A program made the translations under genes and the position numbers. From positions 106,893-170,892 of the forward strand of contig CANQQY010000003.1 in NCBI GenBank assembly GCA_947626105.1: a stretch of 64,000 bases of DNA. The letters run 5' to 3'. This DNA is from an uncultured Clostridia bacterium. Its GTDB lineage: Bacteria > Bacillota > Clostridia > Christensenellales > Borkfalkiaceae. Under the pieces are notes generated by a model. That model was not told where the DNA came from, ran no database searches, and saw only the letters and a list, made by a program, of their open reading frames with translations. Positions 6,820-17,639 of the stretch are shown piece by piece (position 1 is the first letter of the stretch; every line of letters starts with the position of its first letter).

Positions 6820-9800
6820 ATGAACAAATTGAGAAAAGCGCTCGTTGTGATTCTCAGCGCCCTGTTCCTGCTCTGCGTATCGCTCTTTGCGGCATGCACG
6901 ACCGGTTCAGGCAAGACTCAGGCGCAAAAGCCCGATGACGCGGTCACGCCCGGCCAGTCGGAGCAAGAGTCAGAGGAGAAACCCGGCGATCCTCAAGAGG
7001 AGACCTGCGACATCCATGTCGAGGTAAACGACGAGGCGCTCGGAGCGTATCGGCTTAGCGGCGAACGCGCGGTAAACGGCGGCTTTAAGGTCGGCACGCC
7101 CGTCACCGTTACGGTCGAACCCGCCGCAGGGTACGACGCAACGCTCAAAGTAAACGGGGAAGAAGTTCCCCTCGACGGCGGCAGCTATACGTTCACCGCC
7201 CAAGCGGACACGACGCTCTCCGTCGATTACAATTATAAATACCGCATTTCGACCACCGTTCTTGCGGGCGAGGGCACGATCACGCCCGCCGCTCCCGCGG
7301 ACGGCGAGAAGTACGCCGAGGGCGAAGATGTCAAAGTCGAAGTCGCGCCCGCAGCGGGCTACGTTGTCGAATATGTCAAGATCAACGGCGTAGTCACCGA
7401 GCCCGATGAGGACGGCAAATACACCGTCAAAATGACGGGCAGAATGTACGTCGTTGCGGAATTTATCGCAGTCCATACGATCACCGTTGAGAACAACGGA
7501 AACGGTACCGTTACGCTCAATGACGCGGCATACGAAGCGCCCATCGAAAACGTCAAGGACGGCACGGTGTACACCCTCAAAGTCACCCCCGCGGACGGCG
7601 AAGAGATCAAGGCGGTCTATGTGAACGGCGCGCTCACCCCGCTCGACGCGGAAGGCAAGGCGACGATCACCGTCAAGGCGGATACTTTGATCAAGGTCGT
7701 CTATGTCGGGCGTTACACGGTGTCGCTTCCCGAAAACGAGAACGTTGTTGTCAACATTGCGGAAGGCAAAGCGGCGTCCTACGCCGAGGGCACGGTGCTC
7801 CACATTACCGTTTCCGCGGTTGAAGGTTATAGGCTTACCTCCGTCACCGTCAAAGTCGGCGAGACTCCCGTGGAAGCCTTGGGCGGCGTCTATACCGTCA
7901 CCATGTCCGCAAACGTCACCGTAGAGGCGGACGTGGAAGCCCTCGCGGAAGTCGAAAAACACACCGTGACCATTCTCTATAACAACGGTTCCTTTGGCTC
8001 GGCGGAGCTTACCGGCGCAGAAGCCGTTGAAGGGCAGTATGCTTATGGTTCCGAACTCACCCTCACCGTTACGCCCAATGAGGGCAACGAGCTCGACAAG
8101 GTCGAAGTCAACGGCAAGAAGGTCGCGCTCGAAGAGGGCAAGTACACCTTCACCGTAAAAGAAGACACGGCAATCTATATTGTATTTAAGGCTCTGCCCC
8201 GCTACATCGTCACGGTCGACGACCGGACGGGCGCCGACGCTACGATCGCCGTCAGCGAGCCTTTCGATAACAATACCGATAAGGCTTACTACGAAGGCGA
8301 GGAGCTCACGATCACCGCAACGGAGATCGCCCCTCATTGCCTCGTGTTTGTCGCTGTGGATGGCGGCGAACCCGTGGACATCACGGCGGACGAAAATGGC
8401 AATTACGTTTGGAAACATACGGTCACGGCGGACGTCAAGCTCACAGTTACCGTATTGCATTCCTTCTCGGTCGAGATCAATAACGATCCCTTAAAGGGCA
8501 CCGTCGAGCGTCTGCTTGAAGGCGGCAGCACCGAAGCGGTCGAGTCTTGGTATCAAGAAAACGAGGAAGTCACGCTTATCATCACTCCTTTGGAAGGTTA
8601 CAGGATTTCCAAAGTTACCGTAGTGAGCGGCGGAGAGTCCTTCGTTGATGAGTTCGATTATATCACCGCAAGCCATACCGTCGCCCTCTTGGGTGAAAAC
8701 ACCGTCGTCACGGTGGAGTATGTCGCGATTTACGAAATTTCCGTAAACGTTGCGGGCATTGACGGCGTAGAGAACGCTTCCGTCGTCCTCACCGTTGTGA
8801 ATACGGAAAGCGGAGAGCAGGTCAAAGAGCTTGGAACGCTCACCGAAAGCGGCGAAAAGACCTATACGCTCGACGAAGGGACTTCCTTGAAGGCTAAATA
8901 TACCGCGCCCGTCACGCACCGTATCGGCTTGGATCCTCAAATCCCCGGGGTTTCGTTTGGCGGCATGGGTTATGTGGAACCCGGTGCGGACAAGGAAGGC
9001 ACTTTTGACTTCTCGTTCACTTATAATGGCGGTAGCGTAAGCGTGACTTACGAGCTCTACACCCATACCGTCACGGTCGACGGTCAGTTGCAAGAGGCTC
9101 CTGTCACAAACAGCGAGAGCTACAAACTTCCCGCCCAGCCTGATCCGCAATACGGTTTGAACGGGCTGAACCAGAACTATGAATACACGTTCACTTGGGT
9201 TGTCAACGGCGTTGAGTATGCGGCAGAAGCCACAGTCGAAAATGTCCGCAAAGATCTTGTCGTCACCTCCAAGTGGTCTGCGCAGCTTCCTGTTGAGAAA
9301 AGCGTGACGGGCACTCCCGAAGGCGGCAGCGTTGATTGGGGCAATCTCCAAGATGCATCCACGCTGATTGAGGGCACCGAGTTCGACGTCACGATCGTCG
9401 TTCCCCAAGGCTATCGGGCTATTGTAAAGTTCTATACTCATACAAAGAATGTAATAACGGGTAGTGAAGGCAAAGTCACTACTGCAATGGGGGTCTATCA
9501 GGCCAAGACCGAAGACTTGACAGCGCATTTCAAAGATACCGTCCGCGCAGGCCTGAAACTCGAGATTGAAATCACCTACGAAAAGATCTTCACCGTCACC
9601 GTAACAGAGAATGAAAACGTTGACGTCGTGATTTTGTCGCATGGCGATTACAACAACGACTACTTCACCGTAGGCAACGTGTTCGAGTTCACCGTCACCG
9701 CGCACGATGGTTACAAAGTAACGGCCGTTAAGGCAAACGATACTGTCCTTGATCTCGTCGACGGCAAGTACTCTCACGTTCTCACGGGCGAAACCACGAT

Positions 9801-12800
9801 CACGATCGAAACCGTCAAGCTCGCTTCCGTCGCGCTTACCGTAAACGGCGACCCCGAAAGCAACGTCACACTCACCAATGGCGCGGATAGTGTTGAAACC
9901 GGCGCTTCTCTCCCCGTCGGAACCAAACTTACCCTCAACATTACCGTTCCCGAGGGATATAAAGTCAAATATACCGTACCCGGCAGTGAAGTTCAGGAAG
10001 CTTACGAAACCGTCACCGTAGACGACATCGAGGTTGTGGACGGCGGCATTACCATTTCGGTTGAGTTCGTCAAGGTCTACACCGTGACGGTCGAAGCGGA
10101 AAACGCCAACGTGACGCTCGATCCCACCAACGATAAAAAAGCCTATGAATTGAACGCCCAAGTCAAAGTTACGGTTGAGGCCGTAGGAGAGTATGTGATC
10201 GATTCCGTCACGGCAGACGTTGAAGGCGCTCTTGTGGATAATAAAGACGGCACCTACACCCTCACCGTTACGGATAACGTCACGATCACCGTGTCCGTGC
10301 TTCCCAAGCTCACGGTAGACTTCCCTGTGTCGAATCCGGACGAGCCGAGCACTTCGAACGGCGCACCCGAACAGGGTGAGTGGAAAGCCATGGACGGCGC
10401 GGACAACGTTATCGAGATCGGCGCCAACACCATGACGATCAACGGCAAGCCTGTCACGAAGATCGAATCAAACGGTAAGACGGATGGCACAGTCGTCTAC
10501 ACCCTCACCACGGATGACGGCGACTATACCATGGCGTGGTTCGGCGAAGCAGAGGGCTACATTCTTATGCTTACCGATCCGTCCGCGGCAGTTTCCGTTT
10601 CCCGCAGGGCAGTCCGTACGATCGCGGCGGGGGGGGTGAGCTACTATGTGAACCCCAAGTATTCCGCGGAATATTTTGATGATTTTGTCGAGGGCGACAG
10701 CGAGAAGCTCGTCAATATCGACTGGACGGCGGACGAATCGCATCTCTCCGTGACAAATGTGGACGGCAAGATCCACATCTCTCTCGGCGAAGATGCCGCG
10801 AAGTATGTCTTTGCGGTAGAGGCAGGGCATTATCTGTTTGTCATCGGCGCCGGCGCTTACGATCTTACTCTCGCCGAGGACGGCTCCACCCTCACCGTCA
10901 ACGGAACAACTTACTCCAAACCCGTGGAGAACGAAGTCACGAGAGTTTATGGCGCAGAGCTTCGCGGTGTGTTGCTTGTCCTTAAAATTGAGGTGAAAGG
11001 CTATACCCAAGAAGAATTGAACACTGCCGAAATCAAACTTATTTGCGGCCCGGACAACACTTCTTACGACAAAGCGGCGCTCAATTCGGTTGGCGATTAT
11101 TATGAGCTTCACTTTAATGGGATCATCAATTTGGGAGCAGGCGAGCATGAGCTTTCCCTCAAAGTCGGGAATCAGGTATTTGATAACCTGACGGATAGTG
11201 CGCAACCTTCCTCTGTGCCCAATGGCGAAAAGACGTATGAGCTTTCCGTAAAAGAAACGAAGCTCGTTCTTACGGTCTCCGAGAAGACTGTTGAGATCGA
11301 GAAGAAACTCGAAGATTTCCATGGTGGTTCTTTTAATACCAACGAAGAAACGATTGAGTTCTTTGTACATGTATATGGTTATCAGGATTCCGAGCTTACC
11401 GCAGAAAATGTATCTCTGGTTTACGATACATATACGGTTGACTGTGCGCTTAGCGGAAGTCTCATTTCCAACAATATCGCGTCGAACAGTCACGTTATTA
11501 TCCATCTTCAATTCAAGCTCGAAACAATTGGAGTCCATGGTGCTACCGAGTTAAAGCTGAAAATAGGTGATGATTCCTATTCTATCAATCATTCGGGTCT
11601 TGTAGGCACCGGCACCAAAGACGGTAAAGTTTACAACATCACCCATGCAGACGGGAAACTTACCCTCACCGTTTCCGAAGCGCAGACCGAGTACACCGTT
11701 CGGGTTATGGAAGAAAGCAAAATTGATGGTTGCTCCTACGAACTCAAAAACAATGGCGAAGATGTAGGCGAAAAAGTTCCCGCGAACGCGACGCTTACAC
11801 TCACCGTCACTGTTCCCGAAAATTATACGGCAACCGTGAAAGTTGATGGAGCTACGCTTGAAAATAACGGCGAAAATTCCTACACGATCAAGAACATCAC
11901 CGGCGATGTCACTATCACCATCACCTACGCCGAAAAAGGCGAAGTTAACGAGCCCATTGATTTGCCCGAAGAAAGAGAACATACTGCGAATGATATTTAT
12001 GCTGACAACTTTTTCTCTTTGCATCTTGCAAATGATGGTGTAAAATGGATCGCAGACAATGGCGTCGTTAAAGTGTTGATTGACGATGCCGATACGCCTA
12101 CCGTGCACGAAGCAAACAAGGGATTTAATATTGTTGGGAATAATGAATCAATCAATGTCATGATCAATGGCTTGACGAAAACTTCCCATAAATCCGAATA
12201 TGTCCTTCATTGGTATAACGAGGCAGGGCAGGAAGTCGCAAGAACAACGGTTCATTTTACCGGCGGTTCCGTTGATCCCGATGCACCCAAGGAGTTGCCT
12301 TCCAATGGTGAAGATAACGCTCCGAACGGATGGTCATATTACAATGAAGGCAGAACAATAAACGCGACAGAAAAAGACGGCATTGTGACCGTTACATTCT
12401 CCGGAAACCAAAATGGAAATTGGTGGGGCATTCAGGTGTACTATAAGAATAAAGAGTACACTTCGGGCGCCAAGATTACCGTTTCCTTCACGATCACCTC
12501 TACGGTAGCAGGCAAGATTCGCTTCCTCGACAATGGCGAAGATGGGACCGAGGTTCTCGAATTCACGCAGGATAAGCTGACTCTTGATTTCACAAGTAAG
12601 GCGTTCGTCGTCAATAGTAAAAATACCGTTGTCAAACTGTACATGGCTATTGAGAATGAAGCCCGTATCGACGCCGCGACGATCACGATCTCCGACCTTC
12701 ACATCGAAAAAGTTACCGATCCCGAACCGCAAAAATCCGTCACGGGAACGACTGCAAAGCTCGAGCAGGACGAAAACGGTGTCTATCTTGTTGTCGACGG

Positions 12801-15800
12801 TACTTCTACGGGGTACGATGAAGCAGGTTTGAAGGCTTTGCTTGAAGGCTATAAGTATGATTTCCAGCGGAATTCCAACCTTCAATTGGGCAATGAGGAT
12901 TGGACAGATTACAATAGGTATCAACCCAAGTCTGTTACCATTACCGTGAATGGCGCCAATTGGACGGCGAAATTTGATATTTCGAATCTTGAGCCCTACT
13001 CTTACATGTTCCATTTCGGTCCGCTTGTAAATCAGAATGATGAAATGGTGCCGGATAACATGTTCTTTGCCGATACAAGCATCAGCGGCGAAGAAACTCT
13101 TGACAATAAGAAGTACGAACTCAACAATATGCTTGGCAAATCGGAGGGCTCCGATTGGCGTAACAACTACGGCCTCCTCGGCATTGTCGTCACCGACGTC
13201 ACGGTTCCCGCGTACGAGGCAACGAGCGTCGACCTTGTCAATGAAGACGGTACGGTCTACTTCGTCATCAAGGGCACTTATGCGAATTATGAGAAGACCG
13301 ATTTGGAGACTGCACTCAAGGCTGTGCATTTCAACCTTCAGAATAACCCTAATCCAGACGAACATTCAGTGTCGAATCCCGAGTGGGGACTTTACTACAA
13401 CTTCACTTCCGTAGTAACCATCGATGAAGAGGCTCATACTTGGGAGATCCGTTACGATGTTACCGTGAAGGATGGAAACAACGTCACATTGAAGAATAAC
13501 GGAGAGGAATCAGCCGTGGCATGGGGCGCAGGCGCCTACACGGCACACTTCGGCGGCGAGGCTGTCGACCTTAAACAGACGGCAGAAAACGGCAAGACCT
13601 TCACGTTGGGCGACAGATACGTCTACACGCTCCACTATTATAAAGACAGCAAAGTCGGGAAGGAATATTGGGGCTGCGACGGTCTTAGCATTGTCGACAA
13701 GCAGTCGAAAGAACTCAACGCTACGATCGACTACAATACGCTAACATTCACGAAGGAAGGCGAGGACGTTTACGTCAGCTTCACAGGTACATGCCAAAAC
13801 ATCACAAGCGAGAGCCAGCTTAGCCTCGACTTCTACGATCAAAACGGTGAACGTACCGTCAACCCCGAGTCTGTTGTAGTCACCCTTCAGGACGGCACCT
13901 ATACGATCAAGGCAAAGGCGACAAATGTACCCGCCGGCGACTACCTCATGCACTTGATCATCATCAATGGTGAAGCAAAGAGAAACATTAATGTCATCAG
14001 CGCAGACAAAGAGGGCATGCAGATCGGTGAAACCTATACGATCGGTAATAAGACATATAAGGTTTCCGGCAAAAATTATCAAGGCTGGGCGGAAGGCAGA
14101 ATTTGCCTCACCGTTGAGGAACTGAACGCGCCCGAGCTCACCCTTCAAAAGGCAGAACTTTTGAAGGATGAGGACAGCAAGATCTATATTGTCTACACCG
14201 TGGGCGATCTCAAGAACTGCGAGCCCGCACAACTTGCCAATGTCAAGTTCAACGGGGCGGATGGCGGTCTTACATGGGTCATTTCGCAAACCAAGACTTA
14301 CAAGGTGGTTGGTGATGGCACATACAAGATTTACTTCGAGATCACGAATGTCCCCGAAGGAAATCGTGAGTACTACGGCAATTGGTGGCGTACAGTTCTT
14401 TGCTTTGACGGACAAAGCAATCTTCCCAAGGCGACCGGCTGCGTCCTCGGTGAAACGAAGAGCGTTGACGGCGAGAACGGCGTGTATTACACGCTCCACG
14501 ACGAAGGCGGAAATCCTTACTTTATCGTCAATCAGAAGCTCACCATTACCCTTAACTTTGGGGAAGGCTACGAACCCGAATCCGAGCAGGCCACAGTCGA
14601 TTACGAAGCGAACTACACCATGCCCGACAAATATGTGACCCTCACCCGTACGGGCTATGTCTTTGGCGGTTGGCTCCGTGATGGGCAGAAAGTTGATCCG
14701 AACGAGCAGGGTAAGATCGTCATTGAGAAAGTTACTGACAATCTTGAACTTACCGCCTCGTGGACGAAAGAGCAGTACGATGTTACCGTGTCCGATAACC
14801 TCGGCGATGTTGAGGGCGCGGGCAGCGTCACGGTTGTCCCCGGAAACGGCCAGAAGGTCGAATTTGAGGGCACCGTCACGATCACGGTGAGCGTGAATGA
14901 AGGTTACCGCGTCACGGTCAAAGTGAACGATCACGCGGAACTCGAAAATTACACTGACGCAGCGGAAAAGGTGATTACGGTCACTGCAACGGGTGCCGTC
15001 AAGATCGAAGTTATCTTTGAAAGCACCGATACCGAAGTGAGTAACTCCGTTTCCCCCAAATTTGTCGGCGCGGGGAGCGATGTGAGCGAGAGTGACGCCC
15101 GAGGCGCGATCTCCGGTCTGGAAGGCTTCCGGTCCTATAAGGCAAATGATTCCGTCACGATCTCCTTTGTTGTCGCAAAGGAGTACGGCGCAACGGTTAC
15201 GGCGGGAGAAGCTGTTACGCTCGGTGAACCTGAAATCGTCGCCGAAGGCGATGACTACAAGTATACCTACACGTTCACAATGCCCGAGGAGGCCGTCACC
15301 GTTACCATTACAGTCGCGAAGAGAGTTGACTCGAGCGAGACTAAGTGGGGCGTTCAGAGCGGTGATAGCAATATCAGCTACCAGTGGCAGTGGTTCGATC
15401 GGACGCGCGATGATAGTGCTGATAGTAAAGATAAAGACGAGAATGGAGGTCTTCTTTACGGCACCATCACCATCAACATGTATGATGTCACGAATATGGC
15501 CGACGCTGCGACCCACAACTTCACGTTGGATACACCTTATGCAACGGTCGAGATCACAAACAGGGGATTCTTCGCGCGCAGCAATATTGAAGACGTAATA
15601 AAAGCCACATGGACAGAGAAGGGCGGCGAGGGCGAACTTAAATTAGTCTTTGCGTTCGTACTGCACCCCACCGAGAATAAGAGAGCGCTGGGCTATACCG
15701 ATTCCGAACTTTGGTATGCAACCGAAGGCGGTAAGGATCAAGTGTCCGATACCCGTGAAATCATAACCTATGATTTCGCATCCGAACCCGTGATCACTTG

Positions 15801-17583
15801 GGATAAGGCCTACCTTGAAACAAGTGTAGAGGATGGGAAGGTCTATCTCGTCTATACGATCAGCACCCTCGAAAACTGCGATGTAAATGATCTCGAGACG
15901 ATCATTTATAAGACCAGAAGCGATGAGCCCGATTTGACGGTCGCGAAGGTGGACGAGACAGACGGTTATAAGGTCTATTTCGATCTTTCCCAGATGGTAA
16001 GTAATAACGATTGGCGTACTGTCAGCCTCACGATGAACGGTAAACCGCTTCCCGCGCCTTCCTTGACGGTGGACGGCGGAAATCAGTATCTCCATTATAA
16101 TGGCAGAGTTTATAGGCTTGCGCCTAACTTCATCGCGGTAATGGATCACCCCTCTGTCACTTTCGACAAGGGTGAAGGTGTTGGCGGCGAGGATCCCGTT
16201 GTGACGGAATTCGGTAATCCCGATGATCCCGGCAACATGGATATTACGCTTCCCGACTGCACCTACACTGCGCCCGCAGGAAAAGCATTCATTCACTGGC
16301 TTGTAAGTGTAAACAGCGAAGAAGGGACGCCCCATCAACCTGGTGAAAAAGTTAAAGTGAACTATAACAATACCGTAACTGTAACCGCGGTTTGGGATCA
16401 CGTTTACGAGAATGGTGTCTGCACGATCTGCGGCGTTGTCTGCGACCATGCGGGCGAAAGCGAAACCTGCTCCAAGTGCGGCGCAACGCTTGTGACCCTT
16501 CACTACGATAATCTTGCCGCTTGGACGGATGCTTATCGTTCCGAAACCCCGTTGACGAAGGGCGGCAGGATCATGGTCTACGGCTCCGAAGTAGGGGCTT
16601 CCAATACCGATCCCGGCAACACGATACATTGGGAGCTTCTTGATGGTTATACGGGACGTTTGGATAACTTCGGGTGGACCTTTGTCCCTGGTGGAGCTCA
16701 GGCAACCTCATTTAGTCAGTGGATCAATACTGAACAAAATCCCGGCGTTTCAAGAAGCACATATATCCTTTGCAAAGATGCGAACGGCGCTCCGTCAACA
16801 GACGATTGGTTTGCAGTGATGAAGGATGTTGCGGAACAGTGCAATTGGCTTGTGGATGCATATTGGTACATCAATGATGTCATCAATGTTCGTTGCTATC
16901 TTACCAGTACAAAGACAGAGGGGGCGCATGCAGGATATTCGTTCGAAATTCTCTACGCCATTAAGTTGGTTGATACCTCCAAAACATCGCTGGGGTTCCG
17001 TATCACGTCCAATGGCTCTTGCGCGACAATTAACATCAGTGGCCACTATGAATCAACGGTACAGAACAATACTGTTGTTGAAGAGCCGAAGAATCTTCCG
17101 ACATGGGATGCTATTCAAAGCACGACGCTTGTCAAGGGCGGCAGTGTCACGTTGGAAGCAACGCTTGATTCGTTCGGGGCAGCTACATGGAATTCCATTG
17201 TCGCACGTTTGGATGTCGTAGATGGAGGGAATTCCTTCTTCTTCCGTCCGGATGGCATCGCGCACAACCCGTGGGCATGGCACGGTGCAGTCGTATCCGA
17301 CGAAACCGTCTCGATTGGCGGAGTTGACTATACTTTGAGTTCCACGTCAACCGGGAACTTAGACATAGCCGCATTGAAGGGCGGAAAGATCCGTATCACT
17401 TTCTCCCTTGCTGACGACGGCACGTTGACCTTCACCTATTCGATCACGAATGGAGAAAGCACGTTCTCGTATTCCGGAAGCATCAAAGGATTGAATGCCG
17501 CCGGATACACCCTTGATTTTGCACAGGATCAAGGTACCAGCTCGGGCATCAAGATCACGACCACTTTCCCCGCACAAGCGTAA
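6820..17583 (+). CDS. Giant repeat-built surface lipoprotein (about 3,587 residues)
   Basis: Start ATG 6820 with AAGGAG; the in-frame GTG at 6811 overlaps that site and is rejected. Residues 1-25 are a lipoprotein signal peptide (MNKLRKALVVILSALFLL) with lipobox LFAAC and lipidation at Cys26. The body is a long array of roughly 70-80-residue modules of the divergent InlB B-repeat/Flg_new_2 kind (pattern YTVTV...N.. G.Y...VTV), with clear Listeria-Bacteroides repeats near residues 2575-2650 (GYVFGGWLRDG). Later modules alternate with about 150-residue beta-rich domains. Near residue 3195-3225 is a Cys-pair segment (ENGVCTICGVVC, CSKCGATL) related to the repeats of the lipoprotein at 46142. The last 350 residues look like two beta-sandwich domains. 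No LPXTG or C-terminal membrane anchor, so it is membrane-tethered at its N-terminus. Probable adhesin or carbohydrate-binding surface protein; ligand unknown. Confidence 0.9.
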   Translation: MNKLRKALVVILSALFLLCVSLFAACTTGSGKTQAQKPDDAVTPGQSEQESEEKPGDPQEETCDIHVEVNDEALGAYRLSGERAVNGGFKVGTPVTVTVEPAAGYDATLKVNGEEVPLDGGSYTFTAQADTTLSVDYNYKYRISTTVLAGEGTITPAAPADGEKYAEGEDVKVEVAPAAGYVVEYVKINGVVTEPDEDGKYTVKMTGRMYVVAEFIAVHTITVENNGNGTVTLNDAAYEAPIENVKDGTVYTLKVTPADGEEIKAVYVNGALTPLDAEGKATITVKADTLIKVVYVGRYTVSLPENENVVVNIAEGKAASYAEGTVLHITVSAVEGYRLTSVTVKVGETPVEALGGVYTVTMSANVTVEADVEALAEVEKHTVTILYNNGSFGSAELTGAEAVEGQYAYGSELTLTVTPNEGNELDKVEVNGKKVALEEGKYTFTVKEDTAIYIVFKALPRYIVTVDDRTGADATIAVSEPFDNNTDKAYYEGEELTITATEIAPHCLVFVAVDGGEPVDITADENGNYVWKHTVTADVKLTVTVLHSFSVEINNDPLKGTVERLLEGGSTEAVESWYQENEEVTLIITPLEGYRISKVTVVSGGESFVDEFDYITASHTVALLGENTVVTVEYVAIYEISVNVAGIDGVENASVVLTVVNTESGEQVKELGTLTESGEKTYTLDEGTSLKAKYTAPVTHRIGLDPQIPGVSFGGMGYVEPGADKEGTFDFSFTYNGGSVSVTYELYTHTVTVDGQLQEAPVTNSESYKLPAQPDPQYGLNGLNQNYEYTFTWVVNGVEYAAEATVENVRKDLVVTSKWSAQLPVEKSVTGTPEGGSVDWGNLQDASTLIEGTEFDVTIVVPQGYRAIVKFYTHTKNVITGSEGKVTTAMGVYQAKTEDLTAHFKDTVRAGLKLEIEITYEKIFTVTVTENENVDVVILSHGDYNNDYFTVGNVFEFTVTAHDGYKVTAVKANDTVLDLVDGKYSHVLTGETTITIETVKLASVALTVNGDPESNVTLTNGADSVETGASLPVGTKLTLNITVPEGYKVKYTVPGSEVQEAYETVTVDDIEVVDGGITISVEFVKVYTVTVEAENANVTLDPTNDKKAYELNAQVKVTVEAVGEYVIDSVTADVEGALVDNKDGTYTLTVTDNVTITVSVLPKLTVDFPVSNPDEPSTSNGAPEQGEWKAMDGADNVIEIGANTMTINGKPVTKIESNGKTDGTVVYTLTTDDGDYTMAWFGEAEGYILMLTDPSAAVSVSRRAVRTIAAGGVSYYVNPKYSAEYFDDFVEGDSEKLVNIDWTADESHLSVTNVDGKIHISLGEDAAKYVFAVEAGHYLFVIGAGAYDLTLAEDGSTLTVNGTTYSKPVENEVTRVYGAELRGVLLVLKIEVKGYTQEELNTAEIKLICGPDNTSYDKAALNSVGDYYELHFNGIINLGAGEHELSLKVGNQVFDNLTDSAQPSSVPNGEKTYELSVKETKLVLTVSEKTVEIEKKLEDFHGGSFNTNEETIEFFVHVYGYQDSELTAENVSLVYDTYTVDCALSGSLISNNIASNSHVIIHLQFKLETIGVHGATELKLKIGDDSYSINHSGLVGTGTKDGKVYNITHADGKLTLTVSEAQTEYTVRVMEESKIDGCSYELKNNGEDVGEKVPANATLTLTVTVPENYTATVKVDGATLENNGENSYTIKNITGDVTITITYAEKGEVNEPIDLPEEREHTANDIYADNFFSLHLANDGVKWIADNGVVKVLIDDADTPTVHEANKGFNIVGNNESINVMINGLTKTSHKSEYVLHWYNEAGQEVARTTVHFTGGSVDPDAPKELPSNGEDNAPNGWSYYNEGRTINATEKDGIVTVTFSGNQNGNWWGIQVYYKNKEYTSGAKITVSFTITSTVAGKIRFLDNGEDGTEVLEFTQDKLTLDFTSKAFVVNSKNTVVKLYMAIENEARIDAATITISDLHIEKVTDPEPQKSVTGTTAKLEQDENGVYLVVDGTSTGYDEAGLKALLEGYKYDFQRNSNLQLGNEDWTDYNRYQPKSVTITVNGANWTAKFDISNLEPYSYMFHFGPLVNQNDEMVPDNMFFADTSISGEETLDNKKYELNNMLGKSEGSDWRNNYGLLGIVVTDVTVPAYEATSVDLVNEDGTVYFVIKGTYANYEKTDLETALKAVHFNLQNNPNPDEHSVSNPEWGLYYNFTSVVTIDEEAHTWEIRYDVTVKDGNNVTLKNNGEESAVAWGAGAYTAHFGGEAVDLKQTAENGKTFTLGDRYVYTLHYYKDSKVGKEYWGCDGLSIVDKQSKELNATIDYNTLTFTKEGEDVYVSFTGTCQNITSESQLSLDFYDQNGERTVNPESVVVTLQDGTYTIKAKATNVPAGDYLMHLIIINGEAKRNINVISADKEGMQIGETYTIGNKTYKVSGKNYQGWAEGRICLTVEELNAPELTLQKAELLKDEDSKIYIVYTVGDLKNCEPAQLANVKFNGADGGLTWVISQTKTYKVVGDGTYKIYFEITNVPEGNREYYGNWWRTVLCFDGQSNLPKATGCVLGETKSVDGENGVYYTLHDEGGNPYFIVNQKLTITLNFGEGYEPESEQATVDYEANYTMPDKYVTLTRTGYVFGGWLRDGQKVDPNEQGKIVIEKVTDNLELTASWTKEQYDVTVSDNLGDVEGAGSVTVVPGNGQKVEFEGTVTITVSVNEGYRVTVKVNDHAELENYTDAAEKVITVTATGAVKIEVIFESTDTEVSNSVSPKFVGAGSDVSESDARGAISGLEGFRSYKANDSVTISFVVAKEYGATVTAGEAVTLGEPEIVAEGDDYKYTYTFTMPEEAVTVTITVAKRVDSSETKWGVQSGDSNISYQWQWFDRTRDDSADSKDKDENGGLLYGTITINMYDVTNMADAATHNFTLDTPYATVEITNRGFFARSNIEDVIKATWTEKGGEGELKLVFAFVLHPTENKRALGYTDSELWYATEGGKDQVSDTREIITYDFASEPVITWDKAYLETSVEDGKVYLVYTISTLENCDVNDLETIIYKTRSDEPDLTVAKVDETDGYKVYFDLSQMVSNNDWRTVSLTMNGKPLPAPSLTVDGGNQYLHYNGRVYRLAPNFIAVMDHPSVTFDKGEGVGGEDPVVTEFGNPDDPGNMDITLPDCTYTAPAGKAFIHWLVSVNSEEGTPHQPGEKVKVNYNNTVTVTAVWDHVYENGVCTICGVVCDHAGESETCSKCGATLVTLHYDNLAAWTDAYRSETPLTKGGRIMVYGSEVGASNTDPGNTIHWELLDGYTGRLDNFGWTFVPGGAQATSFSQWINTEQNPGVSRSTYILCKDANGAPSTDDWFAVMKDVAEQCNWLVDAYWYINDVINVRCYLTSTKTEGAHAGYSFEILYAIKLVDTSKTSLGFRITSNGSCATINISGHYESTVQNNTVVEEPKNLPTWDAIQSTTLVKGGSVTLEATLDSFGAATWNSIVARLDVVDGGNSFFFRPDGIAHNPWAWHGAVVSDETVSIGGVDYTLSSTSTGNLDIAALKGGKIRITFSLADDGTLTFTYSITNGESTFSYSGSIKGLNAAGYTLDFAQDQGTSSGIKITTTFPAQA

Positions 17584-17600
17584 GCTCGGAAACACAAACA

Positions 17601-17633
17601 AAAGACCTACGGTTTTTCCGTAGGTCTTTTTTT
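17601..17633 (+). terminator. Rho-independent terminator of the giant gene
   Basis: AAAGACCTACGG, loop TTTTT, CCGTAGGTCTTT followed by further T. A 12-bp perfect stem 17 bases after the stop codon. Confidence 0.95.
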
Positions 17634-17639
17634 GCGTCG

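Noticed and set aside
6970..10161. Two long reverse-strand open frames under the giant gene
   Set aside because: Shadows caused by codon bias in the forward repeat modules; low-complexity translations without start signals.
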